Origin: Polytrichum commune
Taxonomy: Eukaryota; Streptophyta; Polytrichopsida; Polytrichales; Polytrichaceae
Assembly (NCBI GenBank): GCA_950295325.1
Contig: OX485803.1
Location: 56,745,554 to 56,809,553 of the forward strand
Length of the DNA stretch: 64,000 nucleotides
Direction: 5' to 3'
Both the position numbers and the translations under genes were made by a program. Below the pieces are notes generated by a model that saw nothing but the letters and a program-made list of their open reading frames with translations, was not told the DNA's origin and did not search any database. Position 1 is the stretch's first letter. Each line of letters starts with the position of its first letter. Of this stretch, positions 46,592 through 58,500 are shown in pieces.

Positions 46592-46666
46592 GAACCAACC
46601 CGACCACTGGTTCCTTGGAGGCATGGGTTTAGGCATCCAACAAGGAACAAGTGTATGGGTTGGTTC
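46592..46666. repeat. inverted repeat in the 3' region of the KGD4-like gene
   Basis: 26-nt arms (GAACCAACCCGACCACTGG onward at 46592, and CAAGGAACAAGTGTATGGGT onward at 46641) pair at about 22 positions with a 23-nt loop. It starts 158 bp past the stop codon, probably in the 3' UTR. It may be a simple structural hairpin or a small-RNA foldback. Confidence 0.5.
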
Positions 46667-48297
46667 ACCCAAATCCTTGGTATGGCATGCTCTGCTCAGT
46701 GGATCTTATTTGATCGCTGGGACTTGATTGTATTTTGAGATCTGTACATTCCGACTATGGTATTCAAAGCTTCAGGGTGCCACACGTCTATCAGTAAGTA
46801 CTCACGAATTCACAAATGTCTTACGTTAGGGGAAGACATGCTAGTTTAGAAATAGGCACCAAGGAAGTTCAACATCTTTGTTCTGTGAATGGCCTTATAC
46901 CAACACCTCCAGCATTGAGCTATCCACAATAGTTTGGTTCATCAAGTAACTTTCTAATACCTAGCAAATGGATCAGTATTCCGACCCTAAATACACTCAT
47001 TCAATTTTAATAAGTTATGAATTAGAAAAGAATTAGAAATGTTCAAAAACATGGAGGACCCACATGTGGGACCCATTCATCTCATTCATATAATGTCACC
47101 GGGTGCCACATGGTAAATGAGTTGTCTTCAAATAAATGAGCTGCGATTTGGTCATAACTGTTTGTTTACAAAATTCATGGTGAAAGTAAACTTTCATTCC
47201 AAAGTTCATCCTGAACCATTACTGTGATACATTCATAACCGCAGTTCTGTTTCCTACAATAACTTGTACCAAGAAGAAAGCCTGTGAGGTTATAACATGT
47301 TCACCAATTCAATCTCAGTGAGACACCAGAAGTGATGGAAAGACGACTGGTCTTCACTGGATACTTCGCATGTCTTCCTGACCTGATTTGACCTGATTAT
47401 GTACAAAACAACAAAATATATTCTTTAATGTGATTCCACAATCCCCTAATAAAATCAGTTATTTTCTAGCAAATATGCTATCTTCTATTTTAAAAACTAA
47501 AGCCACCAGTCGTGAAATCAATAGGACCATAAGATCAGGAACAAACTCTTGCTAATTCTTCTTTACCACCAAATCCAGGAAGACACACATGCATGAACAG
47601 CCCCTAGTATAAGCTGCAGTGATGGCTAGTTCCATCATCAGTAACTATAGCATTAACCTGTAATGTGCATATTTCTTCAGTAGTAGCAACCAAGCATGCC
47701 ACAGACATTGCCACTACTGAACCAATCTTCAATAGATAACATGGCTTAGAAACTGAGCCTATGGTCAATCTGCACTTGCACAACTTAGAAGGAAACACTA
47801 ATTGCATATGTTGCCAGGTTGAGAACTAAATTGATAGTATTATATTCCACTTGAACCTTGACCACAAAGCTAGGCTAGCCAATAAGCAAGGGCAATCCAT
47901 AACAACAACCAGCAGGCTTATTTCAAAACCGACATCATTAAGGCAGGGTGGGTAGAACCAGACCATTAAGAACCACACCTCTCTGTGTGTGGTGTTGATA
48001 CATATAAAGTAACACAGGGCAATGAGTAGCTTTCCAAAAGGGTTAAATAGCATCAAAAACAACAAGAGCTCCAACACCCACATTGCAACAAAACAATGGA
48101 AGATTGCTATTGTTTGGTATAGGATATAAGTCAATAATTTTGAAAAAAACAATCATAAACACTGGCTCCAATTTATCCATCTGTATCAAAATTTTCATAT
48201 TTAATTGATTCAAGGAGGAAAACTCCAAATCTCAGCAATAGAAATGCGTTTCTGGTGTACACCACCGTGCAGAGCATACAATAGAAGACATACAGCT
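46667..48297. other. intergenic region between convergent genes
   Basis: The 3' ends of the KGD4-like gene (plus) and RPL27A (minus) face each other. No further gene is recognisable. Confidence 0.55.
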
Positions 48298-49212
48298 CTA
48301 TGCGGTCAGGATAACAGCACCACCGGCCTCTTTGATCTTCTTCTCAGCTAGCTTGGAGAAAAATTTGGCCTTAACTACCATAGGTTGAGTTGGAAGGTCG
48401 CCCTTGCCAAGAACCTGCATGCGCACGTCATCACCATCATTATCACATAAGAAAGTCATTGTATCCACACGGTGTATTGTCTCATTCAAACAAAATCCTT
48501 TCATGATAGCAACATCCTGATGATGCAAACGCTGTAAAACCTACCACATACGAATTTGGCCACACATGTATTAACCCCTAACAACAACCCCAACATCATC
48601 CCCTTCAAACAACATCCTTAACCATACCATCCAGATGCCAACGGAGTAAAACCGACCACATACGAATTTGGGGCATGTGCATCACCCCCTATAAGCAACC
48701 CTACCTTTATTGAAGAAGTCTTTCTATGTTTACTCAAGCTCCTCTACTAAACATGGGAAAAGGCTAAACCCTAAACCCTAAAACCCTGTCCATGGCCACT
48801 AATCACAAGCCATCCAGAAAGATGCGGCAATGCTAAAATAACAATAAACATTTGCAAGAAAAAAGTAGGGATACTATGTACTATTTACCTTGAAGAAGCC
48901 GTGTTGTGTTACGTCCAAAAGAGGAGCAGACTTCTCACCCTCAACCTTCTCTCTCACGGCCTCAGGCACCAAGGACCACAGCTTATCGACGTTGACGATC
49001 GGACAGTGGAACTTGTTCATGGTCTTGTGGAAGTAACGCATACCGACCTTTCCGAAATACCCTGGATGGTACTTGTCGAAGAGGATACGGTGGTGGTGCA
49101 TACCTCCAGCGTTACCACGACCTCCAGGATGCTTGCGGTGCTTGCCCACACGTCCATGTCCAGCACTGACGTGGCCTCTTTTCTTCCGGTTCTTCTTCAG
49201 GCGGGTCGTCAT
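48298..49212 (-). CDS. RPL27A: 60S ribosomal protein L27a (uL15), two exons (146 aa)
   Basis: Exon 1 (49212-48889) begins [20 protein letters not shown] and encodes 108 residues through VTQHGFFK, ending at AAG|GTAAAT. Exon 2 (48414-48298) follows ATGCAG and encodes [19 protein letters not shown] through [14 protein letters not shown], stop TAG. The join is phase 0. The 146-residue length equals that of Arabidopsis L27a. The protein is a structural component of the large subunit near the E site. The Gly-rich loop ([14 protein letters not shown]) and the [14 protein letters not shown] segment are intact, so it is very likely functional. The leader is pyrimidine-rich on the coding strand and the promoter has a telo-box pair. 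Confidence 0.97.
48513..48695. repeat. tandem duplication in the RPL27A intron
   Basis: CCACATACGAATTTGG occurs twice about 115 bp apart, each preceded by a GATGC-AACG--GTAAAACC segment and followed by CATGT or CATGTGC and ACCCCCT or AACCCCT. It lies within the 474-bp intron (48415-48888). AAACCCT motifs follow at 48768-48785. Confidence 0.7.
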
Positions 49213-49332
49213 GGCTACTGCCTAAGAGTCGCCTGCTCCTGCCTGCCGCGCAACGAAGAGAATGAGAAAAGAGTGAGAGAGAGCGTGCTTGGAGCAGGAG
49301 CACTCCAAAAGAGAGCAAGCTGTGCGCTCCCC

Positions 49333-49346
49333 AAACCCTAAACCCT
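49333..49346. promoter_or_regulatory. double telo-box of RPL27A
   Basis: AAACCCTAAACCCT, 121 bp upstream of the ATG. Telo-boxes are a hallmark of plant ribosomal protein gene promoters. Confidence 0.75.
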
Positions 49347-50145
49347 CTTTCATACCCGGATCCTACCCTGACCTCCACAGGGTATCGGCCTCTAACATAT
49401 TTGGGCAAGGCTGGTCATGAGTTCGGTCAACGTCCTTTTTTCGTCTTCTTTTTGGGTGGACCTCAACAAGGACCCTATGGGGCTCAATCTAGGGTATGTG
49501 GGTACTATTTGGTTGGTTTTTCATGTTTTCCAACTTTCCACCCATTAGATTTACAAAATAAAACTCATGTTCATTAGCAAATCTATGATGAAACTATGCA
49601 AAACTCGGATTGAAAATTGAACTTCCCCTTATTTAGTTATGGTTATCGGAAGTGCATATTTGTTGATTTCTTAACTTGTTACATAGGTTCCCCCGATTGT
49701 CTTCATTATGAATGTAGAGTCGTTATTAATGTTTGAAGATGTAGTCCAATCCACAGTCCGGGGAGTTTTATACAAAAATTGATACATTTCCGATCTTTTA
49801 TAAAGACATTCGGATTTTTATTTTTTTGCTCGGAAGCTACCTAAATCCAATTTTTATTCTCGGTTAAAACCCAATATTTAACTTTACCATTCGGTAATTT
49901 TCCGACTTTTTGAATTTCATTTCGGTATGTTTTCGAAGATTTGTATTGTATGTCGGATTTTTTTAAAATATTGTAAAAAAATTTGGTGTTATGCTTTTAA
50001 AGGGGTGAATTTGTGTTGATAGAAAATCCAAGTATCCTTGGAAGGATTTGAACCTTGCCAAGCCCCCACCAACTTGGGCCCAAGGATTTAGCCTTTAAAA
50101 ATATATATAAATCAAAAAAGGGTTCATACATTATTTAGAGGCTAA

Positions 50146-50404
50146 TTAGTACAACAATACATGCAATTTTGAAACATCCGTATCCTCAAAATTAGAAAAC
50201 ATAGTTGAACTTACTGAACAAGATGCATCACTTGCAGAAGACACATAACCTAAAGGATTAGGATATAAAAACCGGTATTTGGTTCCAGTTTTCCACAAAG
50301 GAATTGCCTCTTCAATAATATTATCAAAGTTTTCATTTGGTCCCTCTAAAGCAATTCTAAGCATAGCTTCCAAATTTTTACTCCTAAGTTTGTTTCTCAC
50401 TGGT
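50146..50404 (-). pseudogene. C-terminal fragment of a hAT transposase
   Basis: The minus-strand frame reads RNKLRSKNLEAMLRIALEGP followed by a stretch of acidic and Trp-containing residues (EEAIPLWKTGTKYRFLYPNP). The first part matches the VRNRLRT-NLE-L--IA-EGP ending of the hAT C-terminal dimerisation region. The catalytic core and the BED zinc finger are absent. The stop near 50146 lies close to the left end of the element, consistent with normal hAT gene layout. Confidence 0.7.
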
Positions 50405-50431
50405 GTTTTTATTAAATTTTGGACACTAAAT

Positions 50432-50451
50432 CCTAAACCCTAAACCCTAAA
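50432..50451. repeat. telomere-like (CCCTAAA) run inside the hAT element
   Basis: Nearly three CCCTAAA units, the Arabidopsis-type plant telomere repeat. Flanking short duplications follow: TACTTCACGG-GCCATGCACA twice 42 bp apart at 50469-50540, and TGTGAGAGAT twice near 50570-50610. Confidence 0.7.
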
Positions 50452-50699
50452 CTTCATCCCATGCTCTATACTTCACGGTGCCATGCACAAGACGAAGAAG
50501 AGAAACTTTGTACTTCACGGCGCCATGCACAAAACTGCAGTGTGATGTCACTGTGAAGTTTCAAAATCGCTGTGAGAGATCCAGGAGATTCAAGAATCGA
50601 TGTGAGAGATTCAAGAGATCCAAGAGACGAGCATTGGTTCCGAACAAGTTTGTTTCCTACTCTTCAAGACTTATCTACAAGATTTTAAGAGATTCATGA

Positions 50700-50872
50700 C
50701 CTCCGAAACAGATGTCTCCGGCTGGATCACAGTGGATCGCCGCACCGAACTGGACCTTCACCCTGGACCTCCGAAACAAATGTCTCCAACTGGATCGCAG
50801 TGGATCGCCGCACCAAACTAGACCTTCGAACTGGACCTCCGAAACAGATGTCTCCAACTAGATCGCAGGTGG
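50700..50872. repeat. 68-bp tandem repeat, about 2.5 units
   Basis: CCTCCGAAACAGATGTCTCC recurs at about 68-bp spacing three times, with GTGGATCGCCGCACC in the two complete units. It lies in the right half of the hAT element. Confidence 0.85.
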
Positions 50873-51553
50873 ATGCAAAAACAAACAGAAGCGGAAGAGC
50901 AGTAGCGAAAGAGCACAGAGAGAAATCCCAGTAGAGGAGTGAGAGGAGTGAGACACTTTGCACAAGGGACTCAAACTCCTTATACTCGTGAGAAAGGGTC
51001 CTTGGGTGCTTAGAGCCTCAAAACCCTAATTGGCCCAGTGAACGGAACCAACCCTAAATTAATTAGCCTCCATGGTTCTTGACCTTATGAGTCATGACTC
51101 TAGTATTACCCTAGTAGAAATTTCCGCCCTATCCCTAGTCCCTTCGGCTACTTGCCTAAAATTTAAAAATTGGCTCGGTAAATATCCTAGAATATGATGC
51201 CTCAACTGGCTATATTGCCAATCTTTCCTCATTTGAACCAGTCAATTTCCGACCTTAACAATTTTAAGTCGGTACCTCGTCCGAATAATTGCGAACTCAT
51301 TCGGAAATCTCCAAAAAAATTCGGCTAGCTCGTAACTAAAGTTCAGTACTCCCCGTTCATTGGTCCAATCTCTTTCAAACATGTGTCTTTATGATGTTTG
51401 CTCTTTGATCCTCACCGACCAACCACATACCAATCAATATATAGGGGCCTGATTAAGAAAACGAGCCACTTAAGACCATCCACCTTATATATAATGGACA
51501 ACATGGTGGTGTGGTGAGGCCATTCCCCACCGCTCCCCATCATTCTAGAAAGA

Positions 51554-54500
51554 TGAGGGAGTGATGTGTCATAGTACATGTGTGAGGGCATGATGGCATG
51601 GCTCCATACAATCTATATACAATGGAAGACTTCGATGATGGTCATGATGGTCAAGTCATCGCCCCACCGTCTCCCACCTTTCCTCGATGTTCTTGCCTAA
51701 AAACAAAAAACAAAAAATTCCAAATAAAAAGGGCCACATGCCAAAAATTCCTCCTCAAAACAAACAAGTGACAGATGAACGAGGAAACAAATGTGAAAAG
51801 GGTGGGGACTTCAAGTGCAAAAGAATGTTGCAGTAAGGAAAACCTGGATGAGGTGGTGGGCATGGAGCCAAGGTGGCAACATGGCAAAGGGGGGGGGCAT
51901 GGTGACGGGCCATGGAGGTTTATGAGCATGGGCATGGACATTCGTGCATATGATGGGTACACACGGGCATTGGGGGCATATGGTTGCATGAAATTGGATT
52001 GACCCGGATTATTAATTCATATGCATAGGTGTAACATGCCGGGACAATACATGTCCAAGCTAATGTAGGGCATGGATTTTCTAATAGCCTCACAAAATCT
52101 TCAATTTATTTATGAATTTCAGGGGTTTGAGGCTTTATTAAGTGTATCATCTTATGTCAAGGATTCAATAAATATACACTCATGTGTGAGATTAATGATC
52201 AAAGTACAAAGGAAGTATTTGTATCCCAGGGCACTCATGCTGAATATTTGAACTTACAACTTTGATAAAATTTAAGGTGTTTAACCAATTTGAAAAGTGC
52301 ACTTGATGAATACCATAGAGTGTTGTCTAGTTCATGGCTTTGAGTGTTGAAAGCTGAATTTGATGTTGGATTGAGCATATTCTTGACCAACGTCGATACA
52401 ACATGCGGCACATTTATTCCAAAAAATTAGTATCGTGTGTGTTGAACCAAATAATGGCTTATAGCAAGTTGATTTTAGATTGGGTTGTTTTGAAACAATT
52501 TACTAAAATGGAAGTATGTAGCTTAACCGCTAACTTCTTGTAGCATATTGTGGTTTCATTAGATCATTTTTAAAGGTAAGCTTTCTAGAGCTTAGTTTTA
52601 ATTTTACCTAAAAGAAAAATTATTGCTAATGATTTTAAGATCACATCGATACGGTAGCAATATTTATTAATTTTCATGATTTTTTTATAATCAATATAGA
52701 ATTATCAAACTTCAAGAATTGTGATGTATTTATGCAATAACATTATAGTCCAAAATTTTAAGATTATATTTAAAATAGATATACACTTTTATTATTTTTT
52801 ATTGTTTGATATCATAGCATTCAAGTTTTCATCGAGGATTCATATATCTCCCATACAAAAAATAGGTGTATTAGAAGTGTATCGACAAATTCGTGATACA
52901 AATGAAGAAACCAAAAAGCCTACAATTTCATAATATGTCCAATTTTTCTTAAGTACAAATTAAGACTTACGTGGTCATTATGTTGAAGAGATTCTTCACC
53001 TTGACCTCTTACAACTTTTTCATCTCAACTCCAATTCTGAAACTTAAAATGACAATCAACGTCATTCGCAACTGCTAACTAGTTAGATATTTCTTGATAT
53101 GATCCAAAGATCAAAATTGCACATGGACTTGGAAGTGGCCACAATAGGGTCACATAATTAGTTAAACTCGTGCTCCTTCACTGTTTCTAAATCACATAGA
53201 TGCCTTGTTTCATGGGGACCTTTGAGTGGCATAAGACTGAAGATGTTGTTTTTTGAAATTCACAACATGTTTATTTCCAAACATTGTTCAAAATATTCTC
53301 ATGCCTAAAGTAAGTGGCATGTGGAGCTTGATAATATTATGAAATCAATTGTAGAAGATAAAAATACAATGGAATGATATGCTTGAGAGTCTAGGGTTTA
53401 CCTAGGGTTTTGTTTCATAACACCTACCAAGTGAGACTAGGAAAAACATGGCCCCTATAGTACAATTGATGATTAATCCCTAACTTTAATGTAAGTAGAC
53501 TAATTTGGGGTCTTTGGCCCTAGTTAGGGATTAGTTGATTTTAAATAACAATCTCATGGCTCCACAATTGGAATCAATGTTTTGACTCTCCGCTCCCTCC
53601 ATTCACCTTATGAAACTTTATCCTAAAACAATTGTGTGTAAAAATGAGTTCTTGCTCATGTATGGAGGAAATCATGGTCCCATCAATCTCTCTAAAGCCA
53701 TTAGGCATGAAACATGGATTGTTGGGTTATTTTTTCATACCAACAACAAAATTGAAAGGTATACCATTTACTTCATTTTCAACAACATAAATAGAAAATA
53801 TGTTGTCTTTAATATTCTCACATCCATATTTGTTGTTTCAAGAAGATTGCTTTAACATGGTAAGACATTTATTACAAATCCATTGCAAAGATTTTTCTAA
53901 TGGAGAACTCAATTGCTTCACATTGAGGTAGGTGGCTAATTGACAAAAACCTTGAAGTGTTGCCTGAATCACAAAAGAGAAGGAAGTTCGCCTCAATCAT
54001 ATATGATGGTTCAAACAAGGATTTAAGTATATTTGGAAGATCATTAAAAAAGCGTGAGCTCAAGGCTTTGCCTCTTTTAGACGATCTATAATTTTGTTTC
54101 ACCTCTAGGGAGTATTCGTTTATATGCCACTTTTCTCTTTCATCTACAATAATTCATGACAACACCCCATAAATGAAGAATAAAAATGGCATAAAAGAAA
54201 TAAATAAATTGGGTTTCTACCAAAAATGATATTTTATACTTCAATTAGGTTTTGGCTACTTCGGAGAGCACTTAGTAGGCATGAGTTAATTATTACACAT
54301 ACCTATTTAGGTTATGTGAAGGGGGGTTGAGAGTTCAAATTTTTCCAAGCATGGGCCTCTTTTTCAGGGTCCCACCTTTCGGAAGCCCCCAAAGTAGGAA
54401 TTCTTTCACCCTACTCATCTTCGTTTTTGGGGTCTCCCCTAAACACCATAGTAAACATGTGGTGCGCCCATACGATAAATCCAAGAACTCCAATATTGAT

Positions 54501-55531
54501 TTAAGGCATACACCGGACTTTTGGACAATTTCAACCATCAATATGACATACACTAGATTACAAAACTACACAAATATGGTGGTCATCAAACATGGGATAT
54601 TGTAGAGGACTCTCTATTCCGACACAGAATAATTATTTTCTCCTCAGTTTTGTCACATGTCATGCTCACATTCACTAAGACCCACTTATATCCCATCCCA
54701 TGTGGGAACTGCGTTTTGACACATGCAAAGATGAAATAGAGAATCCTCTATAGTACAAACATTTGAAGTTGTGGTTGTTATGTTGTTGCTCTTATTGTTG
54801 TCGTTTGATACTTTGGTCCACACAAGTGCACATCTCTTATTATGTCTGGACAAGTCGTTTGTCCCAAAATACTTAAATATCAATTTAAAGATTGCACATG
54901 GTCTTAAATACATTTATTAATCCAAAATACATGACTAAAATCTTAAAATTACGTTTTCTTTCCGGATGATAGGCCTATTGAATTTCCACGAATTAGAAAC
55001 ATTAGATAATAACTTTTAAGTATACACACAATGTTTTACCTTCAACTCAATATCCCACCAATGTGTATGATGTGCAAAACTTGTTCAATTAATAACGTGT
55101 TTGTGCACCCATGGGGTAGCTCAATGAATAATAACAAATAGTGCAACCCCCAGACAACCTTGTAGTCGATTGAACCTTTGATTAAGCAAAATGAATTATG
55201 CCTTTTATTTCCAAAAGAACAAGGCTCACATGCCATTGGTCAGTCTGTCCTCTTCAGCCCAAGCCATGGGTTCCAAAGGTCTTTGTTCTAGTTTCCTTGA
55301 ACATGGATGAATAGCATGCCAAATGCTACAGATATTCTACTATGAAAACTGATATGCTAGATATTCAAACTAAGACATTCATGCTTAATAACTATTTAAT
55401 ATATCTACTCCATATATCTACATAAAATGTACTTAAATACTTGTAAGCTAACACAAAATAGGAGAAGTTCAGTCACTAATCGTTGTCCACTTCACCAAAT
55501 GTTACAATAACCAGACTTTGTTTTGCTCATT
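51554..55531. repeat. long tandem duplication, unit A
   Basis: Starts GAGGGAGTGATGTGTCATAG and ends AACCAGACTTTGTTTTGCTC. Collinear with unit B (55550-60255) at perhaps 85-90 percent identity by eye. It contains an MITE absent from B (54601-54758) and about 490 bp (54031-54520) deleted from B; it lacks the 1.35-kb insert of B. No coding frame is conserved between the units, so they are non-coding. Confidence 0.85.
54601..54758. mobile_element. 158-bp MITE inserted in unit A only
   Basis: Inverted ends TGTAGAGGACTCTCTATT and the inverse of TATAGAGGATTCTCTATT. The equivalent site in unit B (about 59445) and in the fragment at 6360 is uninterrupted, so this is a real insertion that post-dates the duplication. 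The exact target duplication is unclear (TA or ATA). Confidence 0.75.
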
Positions 55532-55549
55532 CAACTAATGAATGCTAAT

Positions 55550-58500
55550 GAGGGAGTGATGTGTCATAGTACACGTGTAAGGGCATGATGGCATGGCTCC
55601 ATACTATCTATATACAATGGAAGACTTTGATGATGGTTATGGTGGTCAGGTCATTGTCCCATTGTTCCCACGTTCTTGCCTAAAAACAAAACGAATCCAA
55701 ATAATAAAGGGCCACATGCCAAATATTCCTCCTCAAAACAAATATGTGATAAATGAAAGAGGAAGCAAATGTGAAAAGGTGGGGACTACAAGTGCAAAAG
55801 AATGTTCTAGTAAGGAAAACTTGGATGAGGTGGTGGGCATGGAGCCAAGGTGGCTACATGGCAGGGCGGGGACATGGTGACGGGCCATGGAGGTTTATGA
55901 GCATGAGCATGGGCATGGACATTCGTGCATATGGTGGGTACGCACAGGCATTGGGGGCATATTGTTGCATGGAGTTGGATTGACCCCTGGATATTAATTC
56001 ATACGCAAGGGTGTAACATGCCATGACAACACAAGTCCAAGCTAGTGTAGGAATGTGTTTTCTAATAGCCTCACAAAGTCTTCAATTCATTTTTTAAATT
56101 CAAGGGTTTGAGGCTTTATTAAGTGTACTATCTTCTGTCAAGGATCAAATAAATATACACTCATATGTGACATTAATGATCAAAATACAAAGTATGTAAT
56201 TTTATCCAAGGGCACTCATGTTGTATATTTGAACTTACAACTTTGATAAAATTTAAGGTATTTAACCAATTTGAAAAGGGCACTTGACAAATACCGTTGA
56301 GTTTTGTCTAGTTCATGACTTTGAGAGTTGAAAGTTGAATTTCATGTTGGATTGAGCATGGTCTTGACCAATGCCGATACAACACATGGCACATTTATTC
56401 CCAAAAATAATTATTTTGTGTGTTGAACCAAACAATGGCCTATAGTAAGTTGATTTTAGATTGGGTCGTTTTGACACAATTAACTAAAATGAAAGTATGT
56501 AGCTTAATTGTTCACTTCTTGGAGCATAGTGTGGTTTCATTAGATCATTCAAAAAGCAAGCTTGCTAGAGCTTAATTTTATTGTACCTAGGAGAATTGTT
56601 GCTAATGATGTTAGGATCACATCAATACGGTAGCAATATTTATTAATTTTCATGATTCTTGCATAATCAATTTAGAGTCATTAAACTTCAAGAATTGTGA
56701 TAAATTTTTGCAATAAAATTATAGTCCAAACTTTTAAGATTATATCAAGAATAGTTATACACTTTGAGGTAAGAAAAAGAGTGCACAGAATATTGGCAAT
56801 TCTCAATCAAAATAATATGAAGTTACTATATATTCTAATATATCAACAAAGGGAAATGTTAATTCATCATTGAATTTAAACATATCTTGTGAACAACCAT
56901 CTTTTCATTTGGAATGGGATCATTGCCTTTGACAATAAAATTTCATGAGGAACACAATTATACCTATTGTGACCTTTCTAGCACCTTCCTTTAGATTAAT
57001 TTGCCTTCAAGAGTCATTCGGGTGCAAACACAGTAAAGTAGACAACTCTTGATCCGTGCCTAATGTTAAGTGAATGTAATTCAATTTTATGTACTAACTT
57101 TGAATTTTGTGAAGAAACAAATCATAGACATTTCAAAAACATATTGATATACAAAGCCAAGCAATTTATGAAGACAAAAAAATTCCAAGAAAAGTCTACA
57201 TATTTTAGAAGACTGTGCAAGTGGTGTGCAAGTAGGTGATATTGAACAAGTGATTGCCTAAAATTGTTTAAAATATGATCAATTACATTAAATTGATGGT
57301 TTTCTACAAGTTTTTGTGATGATGCCCTCAAGTAGATATTGAATTCAAGGAATATAAAAAATTCCAACTTCAAAATTGTTAAGGTCATGAAATTTACGTC
57401 CACAACCAAGCTCAACCATTTTCTTTTGAGCATCACTTTTGATGCTAAGTATTGAAGGTCTATATTCAACATTTTAGTATTTAACACAACAATAGAGGTC
57501 ATCATAAAGAAAATCCAATTTGAATGACGCTTTGCTAGTACTTTTAGGCCTTTGACCAATAAAATATGGTTTTAGTATACCGGAGCCCTTTTTTGGTCCA
57601 CTTTACCATGCTTCCACCCATTCATAAGCCCACAATGGACCTATCAAGAAGTTAACGGTTAAATAGATGTATTTGTTCCATAGAGAGGCCCAATTAATTG
57701 TTGATGTATGTGGGCCTTATGTGGTCATTCTTGTTAATTGGACAAGGCTATACATGAGGGATATATGGTAAGGCTTGTAGTTAAGAACAAACACTAATTT
57801 GACATGTGTTACAATGAGATTGGATTGTGCACTCAAAATATAAACACCATTCTAGGATCAATAATAAACATAATCAGAATGCCAATTGATATATAAGTAC
57901 AACCATACTTATAAGTTCAAGGCCAAAATTACAACATGTTGAATTTGATTGCATGATCCTCCAATAGATTTGTATGGTAGACTCATCCAATAGGATATGC
58001 AAAGTTGATTATGATAATATTATACCTATATTACACTAATGTTTTTATGGTGTTTTGATTAAAATTTGATCATTGATTGTTTAATTATACAAATTTAACA
58101 TCAAAAATTAGATTTTATTTTTCATTGTTTGATATCATAGCATTGAAGTTTTCATTGAGGATTCATATATCTCCCATTAGAAATTAGGTTAGTTAGAAGT
58201 GTATGGACAAATTCGTCATACAAATGAAGCAACCAAAAAGTCTAAATTTGAGAATATGTCCAATTTTTTTAAAGTACGAATTAGGACTTATGTGGTCATT
58301 AAGTTGAAGAGAATCTTCACTTTGACCTCTTGCAACTTTTGCATCTCAACTCCAATTCTGAAACTTAACATGACAATCAACATGATTTGCAAATGCTAAG
58401 TAGATGAGATATTTCTAAATATGATCCAAAGATCCAAATTGTACATGGACTTGGAAGTGCCCACAATAGGGTCTTATAATTAGTTAACCTCATGATCTCT

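Larger units (their letters stand above)
49752..51362 (-). mobile_element. internally deleted hAT-type transposon with 8-bp target duplication
   Basis: GTCCAATC is duplicated at 49744-49751 and 51363-51370, and repeat D copy 1 shows the uninterrupted site. Ends are imperfect inverted repeats beginning with CA (CACAGTCCGGGGAGT and the inverse of ACTCCCCGTTCATTG, about 11 of 15 matched). 8-bp duplications and CA-starting termini define hAT elements. Only the C-terminal part of a transposase remains (next entry). The right half holds several short tandem repeats. Confidence 0.85.
49497..51495. repeat. dispersed repeat D, copy 2 (interrupted)
   Basis: 49497-49751 and 51363-51495 together are collinear with 19062-19430. 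The gap between them is the hAT-type element listed next. Confidence 0.75.

Noticed and set aside
57122-57559. 145-codon hydrophobic frame on the minus strand
   Set aside because: AT-driven Leu/Phe/Ile composition, no motif, and located in a segment of uncertain origin in unit B.
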